64,000 nucleotides of DNA, from positions 62,001-126,000 of the forward strand of contig NZ_JACJRQ010000003.1 in the NCBI RefSeq assembly GCF_014697355.1, written 5' to 3'. Shown one piece after another: positions 54,788-63,841 of this stretch. The DNA is from Nostoc calcicola FACHB-3891. Its GTDB lineage: Bacteria; Cyanobacteriota; Cyanobacteriia; Cyanobacteriales; Nostocaceae. Positions within the stretch are counted from its first letter, which is position 1. Each line of letters begins with the position of its first letter. The notes under the pieces were generated by a model, which was given only the letters and a program-made list of their open reading frames with translations, ran no database searches and was not told the DNA's origin. Both the position numbers and the translations under genes were made by a program.

Positions 54788-54895
54788 AATAATTAAACAA
54801 TCCAGTACCTTACTTCAATTTAGCTTTTATCAGCAGCGATCGCTACGGTGCATAAATTATCCAAAAAAATCTGACTCCTGAATTTTTCTTAAGAT

Positions 54896-56476
54896 TTACT
54901 TTTCTGGTGGCAAATCTACACTGTAAACAATTTTCCCTTCCAAGTTACGCAGAGTTACTGTCATCACTTTTGTATTTGCATGAATTTTGACTCCTCCAAA
55001 GAATTGCAAACCTTCACTTGGGGGTCGATTTGCTTTTGTACCTTCAGGAAGGCTTTGAAATACCAATTGTGGACCAAAAGTATTTTCCAATTGGTTAGGG
55101 CCAAATGTACCAGAGTTCAAAGGACCGGCGACGAATTCCCAAAAAGGTTTAAAATCGGTAAACTGTGCTTTTGCAGGGTTGTAATAGTGGGCTGCTGCGT
55201 AATGTACATCAGCAGTTAACCAAACCACATTCTGAATATTTTTGTTTTTGATAAATCGCAGTAAATCTGCAAGTTCTAATTCTCTTCCTAAAGCCGGACC
55301 GTCTCCGTTAGCCCAAGCTTCAAAATCTGTGGTACCATCTCTAACAATTAGTCCCAAAGGCATATCACTAGCAATCACTTTCCATGTTGCTTTTGATGAC
55401 AGTAATTGCCTTTTTAACCATTGTATTTGTGTTCTGCTTAAAAATTCCGTTTCTTTACTTGGTATCGTCTGATTATTAGGAGTATTTGGCCCCCGATAAG
55501 TGCGCTCATCCAACATGAAAATATCTAATAATGGGCCATACTTAAAGGAGCGATAAATTCTCGCTTTATCTGGATTGTTTGTTTCATACCCAATAGGCAG
55601 ATATTCTAAAAATGCTTGCCTTCCCCTTTGGGCTAGCAAGTTAACATCTTTAACTTTATAGCGATCGTCACTTAAAAGAACTTCTCCAGGATACCAGTTA
55701 TTTGTGATTTCGTGGTCGTCCCACTGCACCAACATGGGAACTTCTGCGTTAAAACGCTTAATATTTTCATCGAGTAAATTGTAGATATAATTCCCACGAA
55801 ATTCTGTCAGGGTTTCTGCAACTTTGGATTTTTCTGGTGTGATAATATTTTTCCAAATTGTGCCATTATCTAAGGTAACTTGTGCTTGAATTGGACCATC
55901 AGCATAAATATTATCGCCAGAATGAATGAAAAAGTCAGGATTAAGTTGGCGCATGGTTTCATAAATTGTCATTCCACCAAACTCAGGATTAATTCCCCAT
56001 CCTTGACCGGCGGTATCGCCACCCCAAACAAAGAATATATCTCTTCCATATTTGGAGGGAGTCCGGAAACTGCCTTTGACAGCTGCGCTATAGGTATTTT
56101 TATAATTTAAATCTTGGAAAATCACCCGATAAAATATTTTTTGGTCTGGTGGTAAATTCCTCAAAAAAAGTCGTGCTGTAAAGTCACTGTCTTTTAAAGC
56201 ATTTGGTCCCAGAACTCGCTGCACATTTTTAAAAGACTCACTAGTGGAATATTCTACGAGCATTTTGGCAGGGCGATCGCTCTTACTCCAAATCACAATG
56301 CTATCCTTGGATATATCTCCGCTAGCTACACCATAAGGTATACTAGGACGCATTTTATCAGAGGTGATAATTGCAGGTGCTTCCGCAAAAACTTGTGACT
56401 TTGATACAACATTCGTGGTGATAATTCCACCTGCTGTTACAGCGGAACGCAGCAAAAACTGGCGACGGTTTAGCAT
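54896..56476 (-). CDS. phoD: PhoD-family alkaline phosphatase/phosphodiesterase
   Basis: 526 residues from the ATG that begins MLNRRQFLLRSAV; this has the twin-arginine (Tat) signal, so the enzyme is exported folded. It releases phosphate from phospho(di)esters and uses calcium and iron. N-terminal domain IPYGVASGDISKDSIVIWS; the metal-binding set includes FVWGGDTAG near 150, FIHSGDNIYADG near 188, MLVQWDDHEITNNWYPG near 250 and VWLTADVHYAAAHYY near 425. PhoD is usually induced by phosphate limitation; a Pho box was not identified in the upstream repeat-rich region. A TTG upstream is a less likely start. Confidence 0.92.
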   Translation of the reverse strand: MLNRRQFLLRSAVTAGGIITTNVVSKSQVFAEAPAIITSDKMRPSIPYGVASGDISKDSIVIWSKSDRPAKMLVEYSTSESFKNVQRVLGPNALKDSDFTARLFLRNLPPDQKIFYRVIFQDLNYKNTYSAAVKGSFRTPSKYGRDIFFVWGGDTAGQGWGINPEFGGMTIYETMRQLNPDFFIHSGDNIYADGPIQAQVTLDNGTIWKNIITPEKSKVAETLTEFRGNYIYNLLDENIKRFNAEVPMLVQWDDHEITNNWYPGEVLLSDDRYKVKDVNLLAQRGRQAFLEYLPIGYETNNPDKARIYRSFKYGPLLDIFMLDERTYRGPNTPNNQTIPSKETEFLSRTQIQWLKRQLLSSKATWKVIASDMPLGLIVRDGTTDFEAWANGDGPALGRELELADLLRFIKNKNIQNVVWLTADVHYAAAHYYNPAKAQFTDFKPFWEFVAGPLNSGTFGPNQLENTFGPQLVFQSLPEGTKANRPPSEGLQFFGGVKIHANTKVMTVTLRNLEGKIVYSVDLPPEK

Positions 56477-56669
56477 ATTAAATAATATCAAGTCTAAGAA
56501 GTATTACACGATAAGTGTTTACCATATCTTCCTATGGCAATAAGTAAAGATCGAGTTATCAAAGGGTTAATAAAACAATATTTATTTTTCGTAATTTTAT
56601 TTAATATAATTTCAAAACATTATCTTTAGCGTATTGGTTTATTAACTGAGTTTCAAGTAAGAGTTGAAG

Positions 56670-56850
56670 AAGAATTCAGAAGTCAGAATTCAGAATTCAG
56701 CAATCTTTTAGTGGGGAATTCAGACCCGCCACTTTCTTGTTGACCACCAAATTGAAAATTTGGTAGGGGTGCAAAAACGCCGTTTATTCGTCCGCCAGTC
56801 GCACAAAATTTATACTGAATTCTGGCTCCTGACTTCTGAATTCTGTTTTG
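56670..56850. repeat. Composite AGAATTC repeat, shorter copy
   Basis: Begins with AGAATTCAGAATTCAG, contains GTGGGGAATTCAGACCCGCC and ACCACCAAATTGAAAATTTG, and ends CTGACTTCTGAATTCTG. Relative of 41620-41907, which has a larger middle part. It occupies the centre of the 679-bp divergent gap 56477-57155; the rest is AT-rich with no gene. Confidence 0.75.
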
Positions 56851-57155
56851 ATAAATGAAATATGAGCAATTCAGACTTCATTTTTATTTTTCCTCTTCAG
56901 AAATAAAATTTTTGACAAATTGGTTATGCTTTTATTCTTTACTTGATGTTACAGCTAAAGAGCGATCGCCCAACTTTTGTTTGCTCGTGCTGCAAATATA
57001 ATGTTGCCGTAATAAATTATACATTCAAATCAATAATAGCTACTTTGGCGGACTTAATTTTTCCACATCTACCCTGTAAATTTTGGGTAGGAATTTGGGA
57101 AAAATAAGTTTGTAACAATTGATTAAGTTTAAAATTAGCGAGATAGTTGTTCAGG

Positions 57156-58661
57156 ATGTTACCACAAATATTACCTCAACAGTCGAGTCTTGAGAGTATG
57201 ATGGCTACAAGTGGCATAAAAAATGCTAATCAGCCGAACTTGCGATTAGAGTCAACTTTACAAGAATTACCCTTTTGGCAGGTTCACATAGAAATAGAGC
57301 GTCCAGGCAATGATTTAGTTACGCTTTTTAATCAAGACCCTTTACTGCCAGGAATTATTCTGAATAATAATCAACAATATGTGGGGATGATTTCACGGCG
57401 GAAATTCTTTGAGCATATGAGCCATCCCTATAGTTTCTCACTATTTTCTCTCAGGCCGATTGAAATTCTCTACAAGTTTTTCGAGAGAGATATATTAGTA
57501 CTTTCTGAAGATACGATCATTGTCAAAGCTACTGAGGTAACTTTGCAACGACCACATGAAATTACCTATGAGCCGATTTTAGTTAAAACTACATCGGGAA
57601 AATATAGGTTGGTTGATTTCCATCAATTACTTTTAGCCTACTCTCAAATTCATGTCTTAACACTAGTTCAATTACAGCAGGTAGAAGAACAATCGAGAGT
57701 TGCCAAAGCAGGCTTTAGGGATCTGCAAGAAAATTATACCAGATTAATCCAGAATGAAAAAATGGCTGCCTTGGGGCAACTCGTAGCTGGAATTGCCCAC
57801 GAAATTAACAACCCAGTCAACTTTATTGCTGGTAATCTTGTCCATGCCATCGAATATAGTCAGAATTTGCTGAGTTTAATTAGATTGTACCAACAATGTT
57901 ATCCTGAACCAGAAGTAGAAATTAAAAATGCGATCGCTCAAATTGAACTTGATTTTTTAACCAAGGATCTTCCTAATCTTCTCAACTCTATGGAGGTAGG
58001 TACAAAACGTATCGAGCAAATCATTCTTTCCTTGCGAAATTTTTCCCGCCTTGATGAATCTGATAAAAAATTAGTTGATATCCACGAAGGTATTGATAGT
58101 ACTTTGTTAATTTTACAAAGTCGTTTCAAAAATCATCAAACTGGTAAAACCATAAACTTGATTAAAAAATACGGAAATCTTCCCCTGGTTGAGTGTTATC
58201 CTGGGCTACTCAATCAGGTATTTATGAATATTTTAGCAAATGCTATTGATGCTATAGAAGAGGAAGTGGGGAGTGGGGGGCAGGGGGCAGGGGAGGCAGG
58301 GGAAGCAGGGGAAGCAGGGGAGGCAGGGGGAGTGTGGGGAGGTTATAAAAAAGCTTCCCAGACTTCCAATGCCCAATGCTCAATGCCCCAAATTCGCATT
58401 TGTACTGAAGTTATTGATAATAGGGAAGTGATTATTCGGATTGCTGATAATGGTTCTGGAATTCCAGAAAGTTTACAAAAGCGATTATTCGATCCATTTT
58501 TCACCACTAAACCTGTTGGTAAAGGCACAGGATTAGGGTTATCTATCAGTTATCAAATTATTGTAGAAAAACATGGTGGCCAACTGCAATGTATCTCTGC
58601 TTTTGGCAAAGGAAGTGAGTTTATCATTAAAATTCCAGTGCAACTTAATTCCTGTTTTTAG
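57156..58661 (+). CDS. Sensor histidine kinase with N-terminal CBS-like region
   Basis: 501 residues (an in-frame TTG nine bases upstream is possible). The first 190 residues resemble the sensory region of cyanobacterial hybrid kinases: LFNQDPLLPGIILNNNQQYV, then GMISRRKFFEHMS (a CBS-like strand-turn), EITYEPILVKTTSGKYRLVD. The kinase part has the H-box LGQLVAGIAHEINNPVNFI near 208-226 (His phosphorylation site), N-box NQVFMNILANAIDAIEE near 355, G1 RIADNGSGIPESLQKRLFDP near 432, and GKGTGLGLSISYQI near 460. A Gly/Ala/Glu-rich insertion (EAGEAGEAGEAGG) sits after the N-box. No response regulator is adjacent. The ligand is unknown. Confidence 0.9.
   Translation: MLPQILPQQSSLESMMATSGIKNANQPNLRLESTLQELPFWQVHIEIERPGNDLVTLFNQDPLLPGIILNNNQQYVGMISRRKFFEHMSHPYSFSLFSLRPIEILYKFFERDILVLSEDTIIVKATEVTLQRPHEITYEPILVKTTSGKYRLVDFHQLLLAYSQIHVLTLVQLQQVEEQSRVAKAGFRDLQENYTRLIQNEKMAALGQLVAGIAHEINNPVNFIAGNLVHAIEYSQNLLSLIRLYQQCYPEPEVEIKNAIAQIELDFLTKDLPNLLNSMEVGTKRIEQIILSLRNFSRLDESDKKLVDIHEGIDSTLLILQSRFKNHQTGKTINLIKKYGNLPLVECYPGLLNQVFMNILANAIDAIEEEVGSGGQGAGEAGEAGEAGEAGGVWGGYKKASQTSNAQCSMPQIRICTEVIDNREVIIRIADNGSGIPESLQKRLFDPFFTTKPVGKGTGLGLSISYQIIVEKHGGQLQCISAFGKGSEFIIKIPVQLNSCF
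58265..58385 (+). repeat. In-frame GGGGAAGCAGGGGAGGCAGG insertion in histidine kinase
   Basis: Tandem GCAGGGGA units followed by TTCCCAGACTTCCAATGCCC, translated as (GEA)n then KKASQTSNAQCSMPQ. It lies between the N-box and the strand before the G1 box. Similar tracts are intergenic at 59945-60060 and 4493-4595. Confidence 0.88.
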
Positions 58662-58668
58662 TTAATCT

Positions 58669-58788
58669 ATAGGATTCCTATTTGATTTTTGAACAAAATC
58701 AGTATACCTCTACCTCCCTTCTTTCCTGTTCCCTGTTCCCTGTTCCCTGCCTACGCAGATAAATTCAGGAATCAAAGCGGATTCCTAT
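58669..58788. mobile_element. MITE-like element, family B (120 bp)
   Basis: Ends ATAGGATTCCTATTTGATTT and AATCAAAGCGGATTCCTAT, flanked by TA on each side. Interior has CCTGTTCCCTGTTCCCTG. It lies between convergent genes. Confidence 0.8.
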
Positions 58789-58801
58789 AAATGATTGAAT
58801 G

Positions 58802-59905
58802 CTAACTATAAGTTCCTGCTGTCTCGCCTGTGACATTCTGGGCTGCTAACTCAATATCATCAATTTTATTAAACTCGCCAGCACGCCAGCTATCTGCGGC
58901 ATCCTTGATAAAACTCGCAACAGGAATTGCAATTAACAAACCCAGCACGCCTCCTAATTTAGCCCCCAGTAATAAAGAAATTACCACCCACACGGGATTT
59001 AAGCCAGTTAAATTGCCGATAATTCGGGGTGCAATAAAATTAGAATTAACTTGGTCGATGGCAACAGCTACACCTAAGACTTCCACTCCTAGCCAAAAGT
59101 TTTGCAACGCCACCAAAAGACTGACTATAGCAATACCTATTCCTGTACCAAAGGGGAACAAAGAAAACAAGCCAATACCGATGCCAAAAAGTAGCGCCAA
59201 GGGAACTTGCAAAATCCAAAATGCTAGTGTAATGGTCAATCCCAGCACGGCACCCAATGTAGCCTGACCGATAAAATAATTGTGGAAATCCTCTCGGAGT
59301 AATTGCCGGATTTTTGAGCCAAAATTAGGGGGAAACCACTGAAAAATCCCATCCCAAAGACGTTCGCCGTTCAATATTAGGTAGATAGTCAGCACCACCG
59401 CCAACAGTACGTTGACTACAATACCAATGGTATCGACAGCAAAACCAAGAATTCTGCCGGTGAACGACTGGAGTTGATTAGATAATCTTTCTAAAATTTC
59501 GCTAGCCAAAGCACTTAAATTAATGGGTAGGTGCTGTTGACTTAACGCCCAATCCTGGAAAGCTTCTAACTGCTGAGTGCCAGAATCAATCCAACTAGGC
59601 AAAATATTAGCTAATTCGTTGAGCTGTTCTATGATCAGGGGAACCAAAGTGATGCCTAAACCCACTATAATCACCACAGTCAAAAGTAACACTCCCACGA
59701 TCGCCAAGTCACGTTTCACCCCTTGTCGCTGAAGAAATTGGATTGGATAGTCCAAGACAAAAGCCAGTAGGATGGCGGCAGCAATAACACTCACCAATGG
59801 TTGAAAATACTGTACAACCTGGAGCAACAGCCAGCCGTTGAGAATAATAATGGGAAATGCCAATCCTATACTTAACCATCGTGGCAGTTTGTTTGCTGAT
59901 TGCAT
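58802..59905 (-). CDS. AI-2E family transporter
   Basis: 367 residues with about eight hydrophobic segments. The family (formerly UPF0118/PerM) includes proteins linked to AI-2 export and ion/H+ antiport. Hallmarks: VVQYFQPLVSVIAAAILLAF near 30, a long amphipathic section (90-160), NYFIGQATLGAVLGLTITLA near 215, PFGTGIGIAIVSLLVALQN near 260, and LGVAVAIDQVNSNFIAPRII near 285 with the conserved PRI. Function in cyanobacteria is not established. Convergent with the histidine kinase gene. Confidence 0.9.
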   Translation of the reverse strand: MQSANKLPRWLSIGLAFPIIILNGWLLLQVVQYFQPLVSVIAAAILLAFVLDYPIQFLQRQGVKRDLAIVGVLLLTVVIIVGLGITLVPLIIEQLNELANILPSWIDSGTQQLEAFQDWALSQQHLPINLSALASEILERLSNQLQSFTGRILGFAVDTIGIVVNVLLAVVLTIYLILNGERLWDGIFQWFPPNFGSKIRQLLREDFHNYFIGQATLGAVLGLTITLAFWILQVPLALLFGIGIGLFSLFPFGTGIGIAIVSLLVALQNFWLGVEVLGVAVAIDQVNSNFIAPRIIGNLTGLNPVWVVISLLLGAKLGGVLGLLIAIPVASFIKDAADSWRAGEFNKIDDIELAAQNVTGETAGTYS

Positions 59906-59944
59906 TAGTGATGACTACTCCACAAGAGTTTTAACTTGATTGTG

Positions 59945-60145
59945 GCTGGTGGGGAGTGGGGAGTGGGGAGATGAGGGGGATGGGGGGGATGAGGAAGAGG
60001 GGCAGGCGGCAGGGGGCAGGGGGCAGGGGGCAGGGGGCAGGGGGCAGGGGAGAAGCCCCTCCCCTCCCAAGCAAGAACTGCTCCCTTGCCTCTTCCCCAT
60101 AACCAATGCCCCATGCGCTATTTCCCATTCCCTACTCCCCACTCC
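59945..60145. repeat. GGGGAGTGGGGAG / GGGGGCAGGGGGCAGG low-complexity tract
   Basis: Tandem GGCAGGG units (about ten) flanked by GGGAGTGGGGAG and, on the far side, CCCTACTCCCCACTCCC, which could pair with it. The gap lies between two - strand genes. No gene. Confidence 0.85.
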
Positions 60146-60150
60146 CTAAT

Positions 60151-60582
60151 CTACTGATTCTTCTCAATAAAATCCAACATAATTTGCTGATGCATTTCCC
60201 CTAATGGTCGCACTTCGCCGGCATTTTTTGAATAGCAATTACCTTGGTGAATATCTTCTGGAGTCAATAATCCCATATCCCAGCCTTCATTCAAAACCAA
60301 TTCATTTAACTCCACCAAGAGTGGTGCATGAAAAACATGACGGACAACTTTTTCATCGTGATAACACCCAAATTCAACAAACGGTGGTAAGGTATAGCCG
60401 ATTTCTTCTAAAATTTCTCGTTTGACTGCAACATCTGGCGTTTCACCAGGTTCGATATGACCACCGAATAGTGCCCAGTAACCGGGATAAGGAATAGTGG
60501 GGATATTGTCCCGTAGTTGCATGAGAAATTTGTTTTTTTGGTAGAGAATAGCGATCGCTACATGTACTGGTTGATTGTTCAT
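60151..60582 (-). CDS. Nudix hydrolase
   Basis: 143 residues with a complete Nudix box near residues 41-63 (GGHIEP-GE-TPDVAVK-REILEEIG), matching GX5EX7REUXEEXGU. It opens with HVAIAILYQKNKFLMQLRDN, typical of MutT-like domains. These enzymes hydrolyse nucleoside diphosphates linked to another group; the substrate cannot be told here. The next gene downstream on the same strand is separated by low-complexity repeats. Confidence 0.9.
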   Translation of the reverse strand: MNNQPVHVAIAILYQKNKFLMQLRDNIPTIPYPGYWALFGGHIEPGETPDVAVKREILEEIGYTLPPFVEFGCYHDEKVVRHVFHAPLLVELNELVLNEGWDMGLLTPEDIHQGNCYSKNAGEVRPLGEMHQQIMLDFIEKNQ

Positions 60583-60604
60583 ATGTTCATTTTTAATTGC
60601 TGAA

Positions 60605-61093
60605 TTATTCTTCTTCTAAATAAATTTCCCCGAGTTCTTTGCCAGCTAAAGGGATACTTCTGTAGCGAACTTTACCCTTGAACACTACTTCCGATCCCTC
60701 TGGCAAACTTTTTTGATTAGTCACAACCCAAATTTTGCCTGTTGTGTCATCTATTTGATAAGCCCACTGCTTCATCAGGGGAGCTTGCTTTTCTACCTTC
60801 CCTTGGATGTAAACTGTAGCTTGATTCTTTTGTTCTGGTTTAATTTCTCCAATTGGGGTAACATTGGCGCCAAATTTGAAGCCAGTTCCACTCAAGCCAG
60901 AGGAGGGTAAATTACTACAACTCGAAAGTCCTGCTACCAGGAAAAAAGCTAACCCCACACGGTAGATAACAATACTTTGTCTGTACAAGAAGCCAATGGA
61001 GGAATTTCTCGTTTGTTGCATGAAAGCCACCGATTGAGCAAATTTTTGCTTCACTGCTTGTTCTGTCGCCACTTCGATCGGGTCAGTTCCCAT
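60605..61093 (-). CDS. Putative lipoprotein, OB-fold-like domain
   Basis: 162 residues. A hydrophobic segment (VGLAFFLVAGLSSC) ends in a lipobox-like LSSC near residue 59, so the mature protein may be lipid-anchored. The N-terminal part before it is long and charged, so a start at the Met near residue 25 (MQQTRNSS) is plausible. The mature part (TVYIQGKVEKQAPL, YQIDDTTGKIWVVTNQ, EGSEVVFKGKVRYRSIPL) has the strand pattern of an OB-fold nucleic-acid-binding or stress domain. I do not recognise a closer family. Confidence 0.6.
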   Translation of the reverse strand: MGTDPIEVATEQAVKQKFAQSVAFMQQTRNSSIGFLYRQSIVIYRVGLAFFLVAGLSSCSNLPSSGLSGTGFKFGANVTPIGEIKPEQKNQATVYIQGKVEKQAPLMKQWAYQIDDTTGKIWVVTNQKSLPEGSEVVFKGKVRYRSIPLAGKELGEIYLEEE

Positions 61094-61171
61094 CTATAAT
61101 ACTTTCTTCTGAATTGGGTATGGGCATTGGGCATTGGGAGTGTGGGAAGCTTTTTTATAATCTCCCCGTTA

Positions 61172-61444
61172 AAAGACTCGCTCACAAGTATTAAAGACTC
61201 GCTCACGAGTATTAAAGACTCGTCCACGAGTATCAAAGACTCGCTCACGAATATCAAAGACTCGCTCACGAATATCAAAGACTCGTCCACGAATATCAAA
61301 GACTCGCTCACGAATATCAAAGACTCGTTTACGAATATCAAAGACTCGCTCACGAATATCAAAGACTCGCTCACGAATATCAAAGACTCGTCCACGAATA
61401 TCAAAGACTCGCTCACGAATATCAAAGACTCGCTCACGAATTTT
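61172..61444. repeat. 21-bp minisatellite, 13 units
   Basis: Unit AAAGACTCGCTCACGAATAT plus C, repeated head to tail. Units vary at a few positions; a CGTCC variant comes at units 3, 6 and 11 with the first spaced by three, suggesting a 63-bp higher order. Because 21 is a multiple of three, both strands stay open (KDSLTNI on +, SLIFVSE on -), but there is no ribosome site or codon pattern to support a gene. It starts after a CATTGGGCATTGGGAGTG tract. Confidence 0.95.
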
Positions 61445-61450
61445 AATTTA

Positions 61451-61550
61451 GGGACTTCCAATTAAAAAAACATCCCACCGTAGGGGCGCACAGCTGTGCG
61501 CCCCTACAAATGTAAAAATAATTTGGGATAATTTATTTTTTGGAAGTCTC
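61451..61550. mobile_element. MITE-like element, family D (100 bp)
   Basis: Ends GGGACTTCCAATTAAAAAAA and TTATTTTTTGGAAGTCTC, flanked by TTA on both sides. The middle carries the 28-bp palindrome at 61480. Relative of 14219-14341. Confidence 0.8.
61480..61507. repeat. 28-bp palindrome, intergenic copy inside family D element
   Basis: Identical to the palindromes embedded in aptA2 and aptC. This copy is nested in a MITE-like element, so it shows what the mobile carrier may look like. Confidence 0.95.
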
Positions 61551-61626
61551 TTATACGAAATTTATAGTTATAAATTATTCTCCCCCCACTCCCCCCACTC
61601 CCCTTTTCAAGACGAATATAATTTTC

Positions 61627-62505
61627 ATGAAAACACAAACTGCCAAACTCCTTGATGGAAAAGCACTAGCAGCAAAAATTCAGCAAGAACTTTCTGTTGC
61701 CATTAGCGAATTACAACCAAAAGTTGGACGCCCCCCTGGCTTAGCAGTGCTGATGGTTGGCGATAATCCAGCCTCAGCTGCTTATGTACGCAATAAAGAA
61801 AAAGCCTGCGCTAGAGTTGGTATAGCCTCTTTTGGCAAGCATTTTCCTGTGCAAACTACTCAAGGGGAATTAGAAGAGGTTATTGCTACACTCAACCACG
61901 ATGAACGTGTGGATGGCATTCTCGTGCAGCTACCCTTACCTAACCATTTGGATGCTGTTAGCTTGTTACATCAAATCGATCCCGATAAAGATGCCGATGG
62001 ACTGCACCCAGTGAACTTGGGGCGACTAGTACGGGGAGAAATCGGTTTACGTAGCTGCACTCCTGCTGGTGTGATGCGGCTTTTAGAAGAATATGAAGTT
62101 CCTTTGCAGGGAAAACAAGCAGTAGTGGTGGGACGTAGTATTTTAGTGGGTAAGCCAATGGCGTTAATGCTATTAGAAGCTGATGCTACAGTCACCATTG
62201 CTCATTCGCGATCGCACGATCTCAAAACGATCGCTCAAAATGCTGATATTCTGATTGCAGCAGTGGGTCGTCCCGGATTGATCTCTGCTGATATGGTAAA
62301 ACCAGGCGCTGTTGTGGTAGATGTGGGAATGAATCGGGTCACTGATGCCAGTGGCAACAGTCGGCTCGTTGGCGATGTCGATTTGGAATCAACTGCTGCC
62401 GTAGCAGGATTCATCACCCCAGTTCCTGGTGGTGTTGGACCAATGACTGTCGCCTTATTGTTACAAAATACATTTACCAGCTATTTCAAGGCAGTAAGAA
62501 AATGA
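61627..62505 (+). CDS. folD: FolD: methylenetetrahydrofolate dehydrogenase/cyclohydrolase
   Basis: 292 residues, from the ATG of [12 protein letters not shown] (an upstream in-frame start at 61540 lies in a MITE end and is rejected). It interconverts 5,10-methylene- and 10-formyl-tetrahydrofolate. Signatures: VMLVGDNPAS-type [20 protein letters not shown] with catalytic Lys near 60, [15 protein letters not shown] near 100, [13 protein letters not shown] near 142, and [19 protein letters not shown] near 165 (NADP site). [15 protein letters not shown] lies near the C-terminus. The next gene downstream (crtE) is on the same strand. Confidence 0.96.
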   Translation: MKTQTAKLLDGKALAAKIQQELSVAISELQPKVGRPPGLAVLMVGDNPASAAYVRNKEKACARVGIASFGKHFPVQTTQGELEEVIATLNHDERVDGILVQLPLPNHLDAVSLLHQIDPDKDADGLHPVNLGRLVRGEIGLRSCTPAGVMRLLEEYEVPLQGKQAVVVGRSILVGKPMALMLLEADATVTIAHSRSHDLKTIAQNADILIAAVGRPGLISADMVKPGAVVVDVGMNRVTDASGNSRLVGDVDLESTAAVAGFITPVPGGVGPMTVALLLQNTFTSYFKAVRK

Positions 62506-62655
62506 GGAGTGAGGAGTTAAGAGTGAGGAGTGAAGAGTTAAGAGTGAGGAGTGAAGAGTTAAGAGTTACATTACCAACTCCTAACTCCTAACTCCTAACT
62601 CCCAACTCCCAACTCCCAACTCCCAACTCCCAACTCCCAACTCCTAACTCCTAAC
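62506..62655. repeat. GAGTGAGGAGTTAAGAGTGAG / AACTCCCAACTCC inverted repeat
   Basis: Left tandem GAGGAGTTAAGAGTGAG faces a right tandem AACTCCTAACTCCCAACTCC, which pair. It forms a hairpin-prone linker between folD and crtE. Confidence 0.85.
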
Positions 62656-62739
62656 TTCCAACTCTTGATTTTTTCAGTCCCACAGCACCTTAAAATTGTG
62701 ACGTATAGGACAAAATCCCAAAATGTCAGGAATTTAAGA

Positions 62740-63672
62740 ATGGTAGCAACTGATAACGTTCAAAAGACACCACCAGAGGAAGCCAAATTTAACCTAGCAG
62801 GCTATCTCAAAGAACAGCAAAAGCTTTGTGATACCGCTTTAGATCGGGCTATTCCCATCGTTTATCCAGAAACAATTTATGAGTCGATGCGCTACTCCTT
62901 ATTAGCTGGAGGTAAGCGTGTACGCCCGATTCTCTGCCTTGCTACCTGTGAAATGATGGGTGGCACCATCGAAATGGCTATGCCAACAGCTTGCGCGGTG
63001 GAGATGATCCACACAATGTCTTTGATTCATGACGACCTCCCGTCAATGGATAATGACGATTATCGTCGTGGAAAGCTGACAAATCATAAAGTCTATGGCG
63101 AAGATGTGGCAATTTTAGCTGGAGATGGTTTGTTGGCTCTGGCTTTTGAATATGTTGCCCTTCAAACTCCTGAAAATGTTCCCAGAGATCGAGTCTTGCA
63201 GGTAGTTATCCGTCTCGGTCGGGCTTTGGGGGCTGCTGGTTTAGTCGGCGGTCAAGTTGTGGATTTACAATCTGAAGGGAAATCAGATATTTCTCTAGAA
63301 ACGCTGAATTTCATTCACGAACACAAAACAGCCGCGCTTTTGGAAGCATGTGTAGTTTGTGGCGGGATCGTAGCTGGGGCATCATCTGAAGATGTGCAAC
63401 GACTAGCCCGTTATGCTCAAAATATTGGGCTAGCATTTCAGATCGTAGATGATATTCTGGATATCACTGCTACCCAAGAGCAATTAGGCAAAACAGCCGG
63501 CAAAGACCAAAAAGCGATGAAAGTTACCTATCCCAGCCTTTGGGGACTTGAGCAATCCCGCTTAAAAGCCCAAGAGCTAGTTAAAGCAGCTTGTGCGGAA
63601 TTAGAACCATTTGGGGAGAGAGCCGTGCCACTCCAAGCGATCGCTCATTTTATCATCAGTCGCAATAACTAG
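62740..63672 (+). CDS. crtE: Geranylgeranyl diphosphate synthase (CrtE)
   Basis: 310 residues from the ATG of MVATDNVQ, with AGGA nine bases upstream; an in-frame TTG 75 bases upstream is less likely. It builds GGPP, the precursor of carotenoids and the phytol tail of chlorophyll. First Asp-rich motif is DDLPSMDND near 98, second is DDILD near 235; [14 protein letters not shown] near 55 holds the KRxR site. Small residue composition before the first motif fits a C20-type product length. The order folD-crtE-DUF212/PAP2-type gene is typical of cyanobacteria. Confidence 0.95.
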   Translation: MVATDNVQKTPPEEAKFNLAGYLKEQQKLCDTALDRAIPIVYPETIYESMRYSLLAGGKRVRPILCLATCEMMGGTIEMAMPTACAVEMIHTMSLIHDDLPSMDNDDYRRGKLTNHKVYGEDVAILAGDGLLALAFEYVALQTPENVPRDRVLQVVIRLGRALGAAGLVGGQVVDLQSEGKSDISLETLNFIHEHKTAALLEACVVCGGIVAGASSEDVQRLARYAQNIGLAFQIVDDILDITATQEQLGKTAGKDQKAMKVTYPSLWGLEQSRLKAQELVKAACAELEPFGERAVPLQAIAHFIISRNN

Positions 63673-63841
63673 TACAAAAAGGCAAAAGGTACAAATGCTC
63701 ATAGCATCAACTTTTTGTCTATTTTTAACCGCTGGGTGATTTTCGACCTGATGTACTGCGTTAATTTGGGATTTTGGGTTGAATCTAAATGTTTCCTCAA
63801 CCAACAACTGCTACTCATATTACTAACCTAACCACAATACC

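Noticed and set aside
61172-61444. Possible CRISPR array
   Set aside because: The 21-bp units are head to tail with no spacers between them, and no cas genes are present in the window.
61127-61465. 112-residue + strand ORF (and 136-residue - strand ORF) across the minisatellite
   Set aside because: Both are open only because the unit length is a multiple of three. No ribosome-binding site; the + strand start lies in a low-complexity tract.
61540-61626. Longer FolD start at 61540
   Set aside because: The extension is translated from the end of a family D element and C-rich tract; the ATG at 61627 gives the normal FolD N-terminus.
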